The position numbers and the translations under genes are program-made. Below, piece after piece: positions 40,756 to 50,643 of a DNA stretch of 64,000 bases (position 1 is the first letter of the stretch; every line of letters begins with the position of its first letter). This stretch comes from Streptomyces olivaceus (GTDB taxonomy: Bacteria; Actinomycetota; Actinomycetes; Streptomycetales; Streptomycetaceae). The stretch spans positions 131,796-195,795 of the forward strand of contig NZ_JOFH01000010.1 of assembly GCF_000721235.1 (NCBI RefSeq), in the 5' to 3' direction. Under the pieces are notes generated by a model, which saw only the letters and a list, made by a program, of their open reading frames with translations, ran no database searches and was not told where the DNA came from.

Positions 40756-42048
40756 GTGACCGTCGAGACCGAGCCGCTCTCCGAGAACACCGCCGATGTG
40801 ATCGTCGTGGGCGCGGGGCCGGCCGGCTCCACGACCGCGTACCACCTGGCCAGGTCGGGACTCGACGTCCTGCTCCTGGAGAAGACCGCCTTCCCCCGGG
40901 AGAAGGTCTGCGGCGACGGCCTCACCCCGCGTGCGGTCAAACAGCTCGTCGCCATGGGGATCGACATCTCCGAGGAGGCCGGCTGGCTGCGCAACAAAGG
41001 CCTGCGCATCATCGGCGGCGGCTCCCGCCTCCAGCTGGACTGGCCGGACCTCGCCTCCTTCCCCGACTACGGACTCGTCCGCAAGCGCGACGACTTCGAC
41101 GAGCAGCTCGCCCGGCAGGCGCAGAAGGCGGGCGCCCGGCTGTACGAGCGCTGCAACGTCGGCGAGCCGATCGTGGACGACCGCACGGGCCGCATCACGG
41201 GCGTGCGGGCCAAGCTGGGCGAGGACAAGCGCGAGGTCGCCTTCCACGCCCCGCTCGTCGTGGCCGCCGACGGCAACTCCACGCGGCTGTCCCTGGCGAT
41301 GGGCCTGCACCGCCGGGAAGACCGCCCGATGGGCGTCGCGGTGCGCACGTACTTCACCTCGCCGCGCCACGACGACGACTACCTGGAGTCCTGGCTGGAG
41401 CTCTGGGACCGGCGCGGTGCGCAGGACCGCCTGCTGCCGGGCTACGGCTGGGTCTTCGGCATGGGCGACGGCACGTCCAACGTCGGCCTGGGGGTGCTCA
41501 ACACCTCCGCCGCCTTCAAGGAGCTCGACTGGCGCGAGATCCTCAAGGCCTGGTGCGCGTCCATGCCCGAGGACTGGGGCTACACCCCGGAGAACATGAC
41601 CGGCCCGATCCGCGGCGCCGCCCTGCCCATGGCCTTCAACCGGCAGCCCCACTACACCAAGGGCCTGCTCCTGGTCGGCGACGCCGGCGGCCTGGTGAAC
41701 CCGTTCAACGGCGAGGGCATCGCCTACGCCATGGAGTCCGGCCAGATCGCCGCCGACGTCGTCGTCCAGGCCCACGCGCGGGCCACACCGGCCCAGCGCG
41801 AGATCGCCCTGCAGCGCTACCCGCGTGTCCTGAAGGACACCTACGGCGGCTACTACAACCTGGGCCGCGCCTTCGTGAAGCTCATCGGCAACCCGAAGGT
41901 CATGCAGATCGCGACCCAGCGCGGCCTCACCCACCCGATCCTGATGAAGTTCACCCTCAAGATGCTCGCCAACCTGACGGACCCGACGGGCGGCGACGCG
42001 ATGGACCGCATCATCAACGGGCTGAGCAAGGTCGCGCCGAAGGCCTGA
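40756..42048 (+). CDS. Geranylgeranyl reductase family FAD enzyme (MenJ-like)
   Basis: A 430-aa flavoprotein. The FAD site VIVVGAGPAGSTTAYHLARSG is at the N-terminus, CGDGLTPRAVKQL is next and the second flavin motif LLVGDAGGLVNPFNGEGIAYAMESG is at about 305-330. Its family includes MenJ, which reduces one isoprene unit of menaquinone in mycobacteria, as fits the neighbourhood of menG and nuo. An archaeal-lipid-type reductase role cannot be excluded. GTG 40756. Its stop lies in a tandem duplication of a 14-nt unit (GCCGAAGGCCTGAA, 42036-42063). Confidence 0.87.
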   Translation: MTVETEPLSENTADVIVVGAGPAGSTTAYHLARSGLDVLLLEKTAFPREKVCGDGLTPRAVKQLVAMGIDISEEAGWLRNKGLRIIGGGSRLQLDWPDLASFPDYGLVRKRDDFDEQLARQAQKAGARLYERCNVGEPIVDDRTGRITGVRAKLGEDKREVAFHAPLVVAADGNSTRLSLAMGLHRREDRPMGVAVRTYFTSPRHDDDYLESWLELWDRRGAQDRLLPGYGWVFGMGDGTSNVGLGVLNTSAAFKELDWREILKAWCASMPEDWGYTPENMTGPIRGAALPMAFNRQPHYTKGLLLVGDAGGLVNPFNGEGIAYAMESGQIAADVVVQAHARATPAQREIALQRYPRVLKDTYGGYYNLGRAFVKLIGNPKVMQIATQRGLTHPILMKFTLKMLANLTDPTGGDAMDRIINGLSKVAPKA

Positions 42049-42089
42049 AGCCGAAGGCCTGAAGCAGACGCCCGGCGTCGGCGCCCCGA

Positions 42090-42713
42090 TCAGTCGAAGG
42101 CCGCCGCGTTGGCGGACCGGCGCGCGAAGACCTCCTCGCGTCGGTCCGCCGACTGCCTCAGCGCGGTCTTCCGCTCCCGCGCGGAGAGCCGGTCCAGGTA
42201 GACGTGCCCGTTCACGTGGTCGGTCTCGTGCGCGAGGCAGCGCGCGAAGTACCCGGTGCCCTCGACGAGCAGCGGCGCGCCGTCCTTGTCCAGGCCCCGC
42301 ACGACGGCCCGGTCGGGCCGGGGTACGGCCATGACGGCGCCCGGCACCGACAGGCACCCCTCGCCCTCGTCGAGCAGCCGGCGCGCGGCCGGGGCGAGGG
42401 CATCGAGGACCGGGTTGACGATGTGCCCGACATGTCGGACACCCTCGTCGTCCGGGCAGTCGTAGACGAACAGGCGCAGGCCGAGGCCGACCTGATTGGC
42501 CGCCAGCCCGGCCCCTTCCGCGACGTACATGGTGCGGAACATGTCGTCGATGAGTGCGGCCAGGTCCGGCCCGAACTCCGTGACGTCCCGGCACGGCCGG
42601 TGCAGCACCTCCTCGCCGACCTCGGTGACGCGCCGCACCGATCCGCGCCGGGCCTCGGGTGCGAACGGGGGGTACGAGGCGGTGGGCCGCCCCTGTACGA
42701 ACACACTCGGCAT
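42090..42713 (-). CDS. def: Peptide deformylase
   Basis: A 207-aa protein. ATG 42713 follows GGAGGAGAGAGAACGTC. The three PDF motifs are present: GAGLAANQ (67-74), EGCLSVPG and CLAHETDHVNG with HExxH metal ligands. It removes the N-formyl group from nascent proteins. The length is normal. It is convergent to the MenJ-like gene, 41 nt away, and lies downstream of a strong hairpin. Streptomyces carries several def genes, so this need not be the only one. Confidence 0.93.
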   Translation of the reverse strand: MPSVFVQGRPTASYPPFAPEARRGSVRRVTEVGEEVLHRPCRDVTEFGPDLAALIDDMFRTMYVAEGAGLAANQVGLGLRLFVYDCPDDEGVRHVGHIVNPVLDALAPAARRLLDEGEGCLSVPGAVMAVPRPDRAVVRGLDKDGAPLLVEGTGYFARCLAHETDHVNGHVYLDRLSARERKTALRQSADRREEVFARRSANAAAFD

Positions 42714-42786
42714 GACGTTCTCTCTCCTCCGGCTCGTGGACGGGCCGGTGGGGGGCCGGCCCGCGCCGAGCATGCCAGGAGAGGCC

Positions 42787-42821
42787 GGAGGGCCGCAGCC
42801 CCCGAGCGGCTGCGGCCCTCC
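42787..42821. terminator. Strong hairpin, likely terminator of NlpC/P60 transcript
   Basis: A perfect 14-bp stem GGAGGGCCGCAGCC with loop CCCGAGC, between def and the NlpC/P60 gene. There is no U-run, which is normal for Streptomyces terminators. It lies about 130 nt past the NlpC stop on the minus strand and upstream of def. Confidence 0.75.
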
Positions 42822-42880
42822 GCGCGGACGTGTCCGCGGTGTGCCTCGTGCGCGTGATGCGCATGGTGCGCTTCTTGCGT

Positions 42881-42929
42881 CGTACGTGCCGTACGTGACG
42901 CCGTACGCGGCCGTACGGGACGCCGTACG
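42881..42929. repeat. Five CGTACG hexamers at ~10-12 nt spacing
   Basis: CGTACG occurs at 42881, 42890, 42902, 42912 and 42924, that is, at 9, 12, 10 and 12 nt intervals, one helical turn apart. The block lies between the NlpC/P60 stop and the strong hairpin. It may be simple drift of a GTACG-rich tract or a phased binding array. Confidence 0.55.
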
Positions 42930-42950
42930 CGCGACGGTGACGCGTGCGGG

Positions 42951-43778
42951 TTACAGCACCCGCACCGCGCCGCTCGGCGGGTCGTACGACAGCGGCTTCT
43001 CGACCACGCCGGTGGAGGAGTTCTGCGCGCCGACGAACATGCCGTCGCCGACGTAGACGCCCACGTGGTACGCGCTGCCCGCACCGCCCCAGTACAGGAT
43101 GTCGCCCGGCTGGAGGTTGTCGAGCCCGACCTGGGTGCCGGCCGTCGACTGGGCCTGGGAGACGCGCGGGAGGCTGATGCCGACCTGGTTGAAGGCGGCC
43201 TGCACGAGTCCGGAGCAGTCGTAGGCGGACGGTCCGGTGGCGCCGGAGACGTACGCCTTGCCGACCTGCGCCTGCACGAAGGAGACGATCGCGGCGGCCG
43301 ACCCGGAGGCCGGGGGCGCGACGCTGCTGCTGCCCGTGCTCGCGGCCGAGCCGGTGTCCGCGGAGGCGCTCAGGGTGGTGCGCTCGGCGGTGCGCGAGGC
43401 GCGCTCGGCGGCCTCCTTGCGCGCGGCCTCCTCGGCCTTCTTCTTCTCCTCGGCGGCCTTCTTCTTGGCCTCGGCGAGGTCCGCCTTGGCCTGCTTGGCG
43501 GCCTTCGCGGCAGCCGCGTCGCGCTCGGCCCGCAGCTCGTAGCTGGAGGCGGCCTGCTGCGTGACGTCCGCGGAGTGGGCGACCTGAGCGGCCAGGTCGG
43601 CCGTCAGGGTGGGCAGTTCGAGGGTCTGCGTCACCGGTTCGGCCGCGGTGGCCGACCCCGACGCACCGGCCACTGCCAGGGTGCTGAGGACGCCACCGGC
43701 AACTCCGGTCCGCATCGCGATCGTCGACGCGCTGCGGCGGGGCTTCCGGTGGCTGCGTATGTGAGCGGTGTGGGACAT
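42951..43778 (-). CDS. NlpC/P60 peptidoglycan endopeptidase
   Basis: A 275-aa protein. ATG 43778 (MSHTAHIRSHRKPRR) is followed by a Sec-type signal (VAGGVLSTLAVAGASGSATA). A long Lys/Ala/Glu coiled-coil region (about 70-130, KKKAAEEKKKAEEAARKE) leads to the C-terminal NlpC/P60 domain, with Cys188 in YDCSGLV, His in YHVGVYVG and a third polar residue further on. It hydrolyses the peptide stem of peptidoglycan at the cell surface. The coiled coil may tether it or act as an autoinhibitory lid, as in RipA-like enzymes. Confidence 0.9.
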   Translation of the reverse strand: MSHTAHIRSHRKPRRSASTIAMRTGVAGGVLSTLAVAGASGSATAAEPVTQTLELPTLTADLAAQVAHSADVTQQAASSYELRAERDAAAAKAAKQAKADLAEAKKKAAEEKKKAEEAARKEAAERASRTAERTTLSASADTGSAASTGSSSVAPPASGSAAAIVSFVQAQVGKAYVSGATGPSAYDCSGLVQAAFNQVGISLPRVSQAQSTAGTQVGLDNLQPGDILYWGGAGSAYHVGVYVGDGMFVGAQNSSTGVVEKPLSYDPPSGAVRVL

Positions 43779-44106
43779 AGGGACAACCGGTATCAGTGAC
43801 TCCTCCATACCTTCAAGAAACGTGGGCTGCGCCACAATTGTTCAATCGGACCTCCGAATCCCGGGCGTGTCGCTCTTTATTGACGCCCTAGCGGGCATAT
43901 CGGGCGCCCGTGACCGGGCCGTGATCACGCACTTTCATCGTTACGTCCGAATTGCCCCGCACCTACCATTGGTTGGGGTGGTTGGCCAATCCCTGCTCTC
44001 ATGCGCCTCTCATGGATGTGACGGAGGCCACGCGTCGAGGCGGCGCTGCGACGCGCCGGAGCCGGTGCAGACCGGCGCGTCCGGCGCGGCGGGTGGCCGG
44101 GGCGGG
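43779..44106. other. 328-nt intergenic region upstream of NlpC/P60 gene
   Basis: No gene was found. It contains the palindrome CGTGATCACG (43920-43929) and AT-rich patches around 43835-43885 that may be the NlpC promoter and leader. I looked for a c-di-AMP (ydaO) riboswitch, which precedes some Streptomyces wall hydrolases. I could not match the conserved pieces on the minus strand, so none is called. Confidence 0.5.
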
Positions 44107-44841
44107 TCAGTCGCCCGCCCGGGACTCCTTCACGGGCGGCCCGCCCAGGTACTTCCCCTTGGAGTCGTAGGGCCAGGCGTTGGCTTCGCAGCCGTCGAGT
44201 CCGTATATCTGCTGCATCATCGCCGGGGCCGGCTTTCCGCGGCCGGGGCAGCCTTCGTGGCCGTGGCCGATGCGGTGCCCCACCTCGTGATTGATGATCA
44301 GGGCGCGGTACTCCGAGGTGGGCCCCGGGAACTCGGGCGACCCCGTGAGCCAGCGTTTGAGGTTGACCACGACCTTGTGCCCGACGTCGCAGTTCAGCTC
44401 GCCCTTGGTGTCCAGGTCCCCCTCGGCGCAGATGCGGTCCGCGGTGTCCGGGCTCGCGATGTCGATCACGAAGTCGTACGGCTTCTCGGAGACGAGCTGG
44501 AAGGAGTTGGCCCCGTCGGCGGTCCAGCCCCGCTTGTCGGCGAGGATCTTCTCGATCTCCCGGGCCGCCCCGTCGGCCGAGACCCCCGTCTCCTCCTCGA
44601 CCATGACCGCGAACCGCCGCACCTTGCCTCCGTCGCCGTGCACCTCTCCGGAGGCCCGCGCCGTGTCGAACTCGCCGCTGCCGTGCTGCAGGACGCCCGG
44701 GACCGGTCCGCTGTCGGTCACCAGCGGTCTGTCGTCCACTCCGTTCCCGTCGTCGGCGCCGCCGACCGTGCCGCAGGCCGACAGGACGGACGCCGTGGCG
44801 AGTGCTGCGAGGGAAAGAGCCAACGATGGGCGGACCGGCAT
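44107..44841 (-). CDS. DUF3152 metzincin-like lipoprotein
   Basis: A 244-aa protein. ATG 44841 follows AGGAGAGAAG; an upstream ATG would give a poor signal. Lipobox LSAC. Residues 185-195 read HEVGHRIGHGH, an exact HExxHxxGxxH metzincin zinc site, followed by APAMMQQIYG, which could be the Met-turn. Three Cys (RICAEGD, LNCDVGH, EGCPGRG) precede the final DGCEA. The family is DUF3152, placed with zinc peptidases. It should be a membrane-anchored extracellular protease of unknown substrate. It is divergent from nuoA. Confidence 0.85.
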   Translation of the reverse strand: MPVRPSLALSLAALATASVLSACGTVGGADDGNGVDDRPLVTDSGPVPGVLQHGSGEFDTARASGEVHGDGGKVRRFAVMVEEETGVSADGAAREIEKILADKRGWTADGANSFQLVSEKPYDFVIDIASPDTADRICAEGDLDTKGELNCDVGHKVVVNLKRWLTGSPEFPGPTSEYRALIINHEVGHRIGHGHEGCPGRGKPAPAMMQQIYGLDGCEANAWPYDSKGKYLGGPPVKESRAGD

Positions 44842-44982
44842 GCTCTTCTCTCCTGACTCTTCTCTTCGCGGTGCGGCTCTCTGCGAGGCGTGACCGGCCG
44901 TGCCGTTCGAGGCGCTCTCCTCACTTGCCATGACGCTGAAGCGGCGCGCGAAGTTCACTCCGTGCAAGGGGAGACGGACTTC

Positions 44983-45004
44983 GTGAACGCGTGCACGTGT
45001 TCAC
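44983..45004. promoter_or_regulatory. 22-bp near-perfect palindrome
   Basis: Two 11-nt halves, GTGAACGCGTG and CACGTGTTCAC, match at ten of eleven paired positions. It lies 142 nt upstream of the DUF3152 start and is a strong candidate operator for a dimeric regulator of that gene. The spacing of the GTGAAC/GTTCAC arms does not match a Rex site. Confidence 0.6.
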
Positions 45005-45184
45005 GGCGGCCCCCGGCTCGCCTCCAAGAGGTGAACGCGTCCTCTATCAAGCAGGCGCGTCCAGCGCCAATTTGCATGCACGGGAACCATCTTGATATTG
45101 AGACGCGCTCCGCTCCGGGTCTCTGGCCTGCGATGACGAGTGAAAATGTCACCTATGGTGATCAGCTGAACGCTTCTTGTGTGA

Positions 45185-45268
45185 AGATCACCGCTCATCC
45201 GACTTCATGATCGTTCGTCAGGTGGTGGAGATCACAAAGCTTGTGCAATACCCCGTGTCGCAGATCAC
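45185..45268. repeat. Three direct AGATCAC repeats upstream of nuo promoter
   Basis: AGATCAC at 45185-45191, 45229-45235 and 45262-45268. The spacings of 44 and 33 nt are close to four and three helical turns, so the sites face the same side of DNA. The middle one overlaps CACAA-AGC-TTGTG. They may bind an activator of nuo. Confidence 0.5.
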
Positions 45269-45281
45269 AGAGCGGCGGGCA

Positions 45282-45287
45282 TAAGAT
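45282..45287 (+). promoter_or_regulatory. Possible nuo -10 element
   Basis: TAAGAT fits the Streptomyces vegetative -10 (TAGRRT-like). The expected -35 position (about 45259-45264) holds TCGCAG, not a consensus, so an activator or another sigma factor may be needed. The Rex-like site would then lie just downstream of the start of transcription. Confidence 0.4.
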
Positions 45288-45302
45288 GCGAGGCAGTTGG
45301 GC

Positions 45303-45320
45303 TTGTGACCTGCTTCACAT
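45303..45320. promoter_or_regulatory. Rex operator (ROP-like) before nuoA
   Basis: TTGTGACCTGCTTCACAT matches TTGTGAA-N4-TTCACAA at 12 of 14 defined bases. In S. coelicolor the redox repressor Rex binds such sites and releases when NADH/NAD+ rises, and nuo is a known or predicted target. It lies about 107 nt upstream of the nuoA start, downstream of the likely -10, a place suited to repression. Confidence 0.75.
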
Positions 45321-45426
45321 GTTCGCGATCTTCGTCGGGACGGGCGGGGCTCGTGGGGCTGTTGGGGCGGTGGTGAGTCCAGTGCAACCGCCAGCAGTCA
45401 GTGCCGACTGAGAGGAGCGAGGAGCG

Positions 45427-45786
45427 GTGAACGCGTATGCGCCCATCCTCGTACTGGGAGCCCTCGGGGCAGGCTTTGCGATCTTCTCCGTGGTGATGGC
45501 CACGCTGATCGGTCCGAAGCGGTACAACCGGGCGAAGCTCGAGGCCTACGAGTGCGGCATCGAGCCGACCCCCACGCCGGCCGGCGGCGGGCGCTTCCCC
45601 ATCAAGTACTACCTGACGGCGATGCTCTTCATCATCTTCGATATCGAGATCGTCTTCCTCTACCCCTGGGCCGTCACCTTCGACGCCCTGGGGATTTTCG
45701 GGCTCGTGGAGATGCTGCTCTTCGTGCTCACCGTCTTCGTCGCGTACGCGTACGTATGGCGGCGCGGCGGCCTGGAATGGGACTGA
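45427..45786 (+). CDS. nuoA: NADH dehydrogenase subunit A
   Basis: A 119-aa complex I membrane subunit (ND3 homologue). GTG 45427 follows GAGGAGCGAGGAGC. It has three helices, with the conserved loop [14 protein letters not shown] containing the family's Cys, and [19 protein letters not shown]. It is first in the canonical nuoA-N order. Complex I moves electrons from NADH to menaquinone and pumps protons. Confidence 0.96.
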   Translation: MNAYAPILVLGALGAGFAIFSVVMATLIGPKRYNRAKLEAYECGIEPTPTPAGGGRFPIKYYLTAMLFIIFDIEIVFLYPWAVTFDALGIFGLVEMLLFVLTVFVAYAYVWRRGGLEWD

Positions 45787-45799
45787 GGGGCTCTTTGAC

Positions 45800-46350
<551 letters not shown>

Positions 46351-46354
<4 letters not shown>

Positions 46355-47106
46355 GCGACGCCGACAAGAGCGCGGGTGACGCGGACGGGGTGAACCCCGA
46401 GAAGGACCTGTCCGCGGAGAACCTCCCGGGTCAGCGCGGCCAGGGCGGCGAGGAGATCCGCGTCCAGCGCGGCATGTTCGGCGCCAACAACGGCGGCGAC
46501 ACCTCCGGCTACGGCGGCCTGGTCCGCTCCGTCCGGCTGCCCGGACCGGCGAGCAGGCCCTACGGCGGATGGTTCGACGAGGTCGCCGACGAGCTGGAGG
46601 GCGCGCTGGAGGAGCAGGGACTGCTGCCCGACAACGCGATCGGGAAGACGGTCGTCGACCGCGACGAACTGACCTTCCACATCGAGCGCGAACACCTGGA
46701 ACGCGTCGCCCGCACCCTGCGCGACGACCCGGCCCTGCGCTTCGAACTGTGCACCGGCGTCAGCGGCGTCCACTACCCGCACGACAAGGGCCGCGAGCTG
46801 CACGCCGTCTACCACCTGCGCTCGATCACCCACAACCGGCTGATCCGCCTGGAGGTCAGCGCGCCCGACAGCGACCCGCACATCCCGTCGCTGTTCGCCG
46901 TCTACCCGACCAACGACTGGCACGAGCGCGAGACGTACGACTTCTTCGGCATCGTCTTCGACGGTCACCCGGCCCTGACGCGGATCATGATGCCGGACGA
47001 CTGGCAGGGCTTTCCGCAGCGCAAGGACTACCCCCTCGGCGGCATCCCCGTCGAGTACAAGGGCGCCCAGATCCCGGCTCCGGACCAGCGGAGGTCGTAC
47101 TCGTGA
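46351..47106 (+). CDS. nuoC: NADH dehydrogenase subunit C
   Basis: A 251-aa subunit (30-kDa homologue). GTG 46351 overlaps the nuoB stop. An acidic N-terminal extension of about 60 residues ([17 protein letters not shown]) precedes the core, which ends in the signature [25 protein letters not shown] and [19 protein letters not shown]. It forms part of the peripheral arm with NuoD. Its stop overlaps the nuoD GTG. Confidence 0.95.
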
Positions 47107-48425
47107 GCACTTCCCACGCCTCCCCCAGGGAGACGACCGAAGGCACCGTCTACACGGTCACCGGCGGTGACTGGGACGAGGTCGTCCAGTCCGCCGCCCG
47201 CGCCGACGACGAGCGCATCGTCGTCAACATGGGACCGCAGCACCCGTCCACGCACGGCGTGCTCCGCCTCATCCTGGAGATCGACGGCGAGACGGTCACC
47301 GAGGCCCGCTGCGGCATCGGCTACCTGCACACCGGCATCGAGAAGAACCTCGAGTACCGGACCTGGACGCAGGGCACCACGTTCGTGACGCGCATGGACT
47401 ACCTGACGCCGTTCTACAACGAGGCGGCGTACTGCCTGGGCGTCGAGAAGCTCCTCGGCATCGAGGACGACATCCCGGACCGGGCCTCGGTCATCCGGGT
47501 CCTGCTGATGGAGCTGAACCGGCTCTCCTCGCACCTGGTGTGCGTCGCCACCGGCGGCATGGAGCTGGGCGCCACCACGGTCATGATCTACGGGTTCCGC
47601 GATCGTGAACTGGTTCTCGACATCTTCGAGCTGATCACCGGCCTGCGGATGAACCACGCGTTCATCCGGCCGGGCGGCCTCGCCCAGGACCTGCCGCCGG
47701 GCGCGGTGGACCAGATGCGCGAGTTCGTGAAGAAGATGAAGAAGAACCTCCCGGAGTACGACAAGCTGTTCACCGGGAACCCCATCTTCAAGGCCCGCAT
47801 GCAGGACGTCGGCTACCTCGACCTGGCCGGCTGCATGGCCCTCGGCGCCACCGGACCGGTCCTCAGGTCCGCGGGCCTCCCGCACGACCTGCGCAAGACC
47901 CAGCCGTACTGCGGCTACGAGACCTACGACTTCGACGTCCCGACCGCCGACACCTGCGACTCCTACGGCCGCTTCCTGATCCGGCTGGAGGAGATGCGCC
48001 AGTCGCTGCGCATCATCGAGCAGTGCCTGGACCGGCTGGAGCCCGGCCCGGTCATGGTCGCCGACAAGAAGATCGCCTGGCCCGCCCAGCTCGCCCTGGG
48101 GCCGGACGGCCTCGGCAACTCCCTCGACCACATCAAGAAGATCATGGGCACTTCCATGGAGGCCCTGATCCACCACTTCAAGCTGGTCACCGAGGGTTTC
48201 CGCGTGCCACCGGGACAGACGTACGTGGCCGTCGAGTCGCCCAAGGGCGAACTGGGCGTGCACGTCGTCTCCGACGGCGGCACCCGTCCCTTCCGGGTCC
48301 ACTTCCGCGATCCGTCCTTCACCAACCTGCAGGCCATGGCGGCGATGTGCGAGGGCGGCCAGGTCGCCGACGTCATCGTCGCGGTGGCCTCCATCGACCC
48401 CGTGATGGGAGGCGTCGACCGGTGA
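47103..48425 (+). CDS. nuoD: NADH dehydrogenase subunit D
   Basis: A 440-aa 49-kDa homologue that forms the quinone pocket with NuoB. GTG 47103. [22 protein letters not shown] and [11 protein letters not shown] contain the conserved His/Gly region. [17 protein letters not shown] and the C-terminal [12 protein letters not shown] are typical. The length is normal. It overlaps nuoE by 4 nt. Confidence 0.96.
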   Translation: MSTSHASPRETTEGTVYTVTGGDWDEVVQSAARADDERIVVNMGPQHPSTHGVLRLILEIDGETVTEARCGIGYLHTGIEKNLEYRTWTQGTTFVTRMDYLTPFYNEAAYCLGVEKLLGIEDDIPDRASVIRVLLMELNRLSSHLVCVATGGMELGATTVMIYGFRDRELVLDIFELITGLRMNHAFIRPGGLAQDLPPGAVDQMREFVKKMKKNLPEYDKLFTGNPIFKARMQDVGYLDLAGCMALGATGPVLRSAGLPHDLRKTQPYCGYETYDFDVPTADTCDSYGRFLIRLEEMRQSLRIIEQCLDRLEPGPVMVADKKIAWPAQLALGPDGLGNSLDHIKKIMGTSMEALIHHFKLVTEGFRVPPGQTYVAVESPKGELGVHVVSDGGTRPFRVHFRDPSFTNLQAMAAMCEGGQVADVIVAVASIDPVMGGVDR

Positions 48426-49294
48426 CCACCTCTTCTTCGGAGCGGGGCGTCAGCCTGGGCATGCCGGAACTGCCCGCGCCCGCCTACCCGGACGACGTCC
48501 GGGCCCGGCTGGAGACCGACGCGCGCGAGGTCATCGCCCGCTACCCGGACTCCAGGTCCGCCCTCCTGCCGCTGCTGCACCTCGTGCAGTCGCAGGAGGG
48601 GCACGTCACGCGCACTGGGATGCAGTTCTGCGCGGACATGCTGGGCCTCACCACCGCCGAGGTCACCGCGGTCGCCACCTTCTACACCATGTACCGGCGC
48701 CGGCCGAGCGGCGACTACCAGGTAGGCGTCTGCACCAACACGCTGTGCGCGGTCATGGGCGGCGACGCCATCTTCGAGTCCCTGCAGGAGCACCTGGGCG
48801 TCGGCAACGGCGAGACCACCGAGGACGGCAAGGTCACCCTGGAGCACATCGAGTGCAACGCGGCCTGCGACTTCGCCCCCGTGGTGATGGTCAACTGGGA
48901 GTTCTTCGACGACCAGACCCCCGCGAGCGCCCGCGGCCTCGTCGACGACCTGCGCGCGGGCCGGCCGGTGACGCCCACGCGCGGGGCGCCGGTGTGCACC
49001 TTCAAGGAGACCGCCCGAATCCTGGCGGGCTTCCCCGACGAGCGGGACGGCGCCGTCGCGGCCGGCGGCAGCGCGGGACCCGCCTCCCTGGCCGGGCTGA
49101 AGCTGGCCAAGGGCGAGGTGCCCGCCGCACGCGTCGTACACCCGCGGGACGGCGGACCGCACGACGCGCCGCAGGACCGGGACGTGCACGACCCGTCCCC
49201 GACGGAACACCTCAGCTCGCACGACGCGCCGCAGGACACATCGGCGTCCGACCCCGCCAACCCGGCAGGGCCTGCCGCCGAGGAGGGGGAGTGA
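48422..49294 (+). CDS. nuoE: NADH dehydrogenase subunit E with C-terminal extension
   Basis: A 290-aa [2Fe-2S] thioredoxin-fold subunit. GTG 48422. Cluster ligands are in [11 protein letters not shown] and [10 protein letters not shown]. The normal protein of about 170-200 residues is followed by about 75 residues of low-complexity Pro/Asp/His-rich sequence containing two HDAPQD repeats ([29 protein letters not shown]). Its stop overlaps the nuoF ATG. Confidence 0.95.
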   Translation: MTTSSSERGVSLGMPELPAPAYPDDVRARLETDAREVIARYPDSRSALLPLLHLVQSQEGHVTRTGMQFCADMLGLTTAEVTAVATFYTMYRRRPSGDYQVGVCTNTLCAVMGGDAIFESLQEHLGVGNGETTEDGKVTLEHIECNAACDFAPVVMVNWEFFDDQTPASARGLVDDLRAGRPVTPTRGAPVCTFKETARILAGFPDERDGAVAAGGSAGPASLAGLKLAKGEVPAARVVHPRDGGPHDAPQDRDVHDPSPTEHLSSHDAPQDTSASDPANPAGPAAEEGE

Positions 49295-50643
49295 TGACCG
49301 TGGCAGCCGAGATCAAGGGCAGCAGCCCGGAGAAACTGCTCGCACCCGTGCTGTCGGCCTTCTGGGACGAGGAGGAGTCCTGGACTCTCGACGTCTACCG
49401 GAGGCACGAGGGGTACGAGGGGCTCCGCAAGGCGCTGGCCATGGCGCCGGACGACCTGATCGCCTACGTCAAGGAGTCCGGTCTGCGCGGACGCGGTGGC
49501 GCCGGGTTCCCGACGGGGATGAAGTGGCAGTTCATTCCGCAGGGGGACGGCAAGCCTCACTATCTTGTTGTCAACGCCGACGAATCGGAGCCGGGGACCT
49601 GCAAGGACATCCCGCTCCTCTTCGCGAACCCGCACAGCCTCATCGAGGGCATCGTCATCGCGTGTTACGCCATCAGGTCTTCGCACGCCTTCATCTACCT
49701 GCGCGGTGAAGTCGTCCCAGTGCTGCGGCGACTGCACGAGGCCGTGCGCGAGGCCCGTGAGGCCGGCTTCCTCGGCGAGAACATCCTGGGCAGCGGGCTC
49801 GACCTGGAACTCACCGTGCACGCCGGCGCCGGCGCGTACATCTGCGGTGAGGAGACCGCACTGCTCGACTCGCTCGAAGGCCGCCGGGGTCAACCGCGGC
49901 TCCGTCCCCCCTTCCCTGCCGTCGCGGGCCTCTACGCGTGCCCGACTGTGGTGAACAACGTCGAATCGATCGCTTCGGTTCCCGCGATCCTCAACAGGGG
50001 CAAAGACTGGTTCCGGTCGATGGGCAGCGAGAAGTCCCCGGGCTTCACGCTCTACTCCCTCAGCGGCCACGTCGCGGGCCCCGGCCAGTACGAGGCACCG
50101 CTCGGCATCACGCTGCGCCAGCTCCTCGACATGAGCGGCGGCATGCGACCCGGCCACCGCCTCAAGTTCTGGACGCCCGGCGGCTCCTCGACGCCGATGT
50201 TCACCGACGAGCACCTCGACGTCCCCCTCGACTACGAGGGAGTGGGCGCCGCCGGTTCCATGCTCGGCACGAAGGCGCTCCAGTGCTTCGACGAGACGAC
50301 CTGCGTCGTGCGCGCCGTCACCCGCTGGACCGAGTTCTACGCCCACGAGTCCTGCGGCAAGTGCACACCCTGCCGCGAAGGCACGTACTGGCTCGTCCAG
50401 TTGCTGCGCGACATCGAGGCGGGCAAGGGACAGATGTCCGACCTCGACAAGCTGAACGACATCGCCGACAACATCAACGGCAAGTCCTTCTGCGCCCTCG
50501 GCGACGGTGCCGCCTCGCCGATCTTCTCCTCGCTGAAGTACTTCCGCGAGGAGTACGAGGAGCACATCACGGGCCGCGGCTGCCCCTTCGACCCGGCCAG
50601 GTCGACGGCCTGGGCCGACCACCGTACGGAGGTGAACGCATGA
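49294..50643 (+). CDS. nuoF: NADH dehydrogenase subunit F
   Basis: A 449-aa NADH-binding FMN subunit. ATG 49294 follows [30 protein letters not shown] is the NADH/FMN motif, and [12 protein letters not shown] and the [4Fe-4S] ligands in [12 protein letters not shown] complete it. It transfers hydride electrons from NADH to the cluster chain. It overlaps nuoG by 4 nt. Confidence 0.96.
   Translation: MTVAAEIKGSSPEKLLAPVLSAFWDEEESWTLDVYRRHEGYEGLRKALAMAPDDLIAYVKESGLRGRGGAGFPTGMKWQFIPQGDGKPHYLVVNADESEPGTCKDIPLLFANPHSLIEGIVIACYAIRSSHAFIYLRGEVVPVLRRLHEAVREAREAGFLGENILGSGLDLELTVHAGAGAYICGEETALLDSLEGRRGQPRLRPPFPAVAGLYACPTVVNNVESIASVPAILNRGKDWFRSMGSEKSPGFTLYSLSGHVAGPGQYEAPLGITLRQLLDMSGGMRPGHRLKFWTPGGSSTPMFTDEHLDVPLDYEGVGAAGSMLGTKALQCFDETTCVVRAVTRWTEFYAHESCGKCTPCREGTYWLVQLLRDIEAGKGQMSDLDKLNDIADNINGKSFCALGDGAASPIFSSLKYFREEYEEHITGRGCPFDPARSTAWADHRTEVNA

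Larger units (their letters stand above)
44842..45426. other. 585-nt region between DUF3152 gene and nuoA
   Basis: No gene is supported. The region carries a 22-bp near-perfect palindrome (44983-45004), an extra GTGAACGCGT at 45031, three AGATCAC direct repeats (45185, 45229, 45262), a CACAA-AGC-TTGTG repeat (45233-45245), a plausible -10 (45282) and a Rex-like operator (45303-45320). It is therefore unusually rich in control sites, as fits the 16-kb nuo operon. Confidence 0.7.

Noticed and set aside
43779..44106. A c-di-AMP (ydaO) riboswitch before the NlpC/P60 gene
   Set aside because: Expected from known Streptomyces wall hydrolases, but the conserved CCGAATC-type pieces occur on the wrong strand and the remaining elements could not be found.
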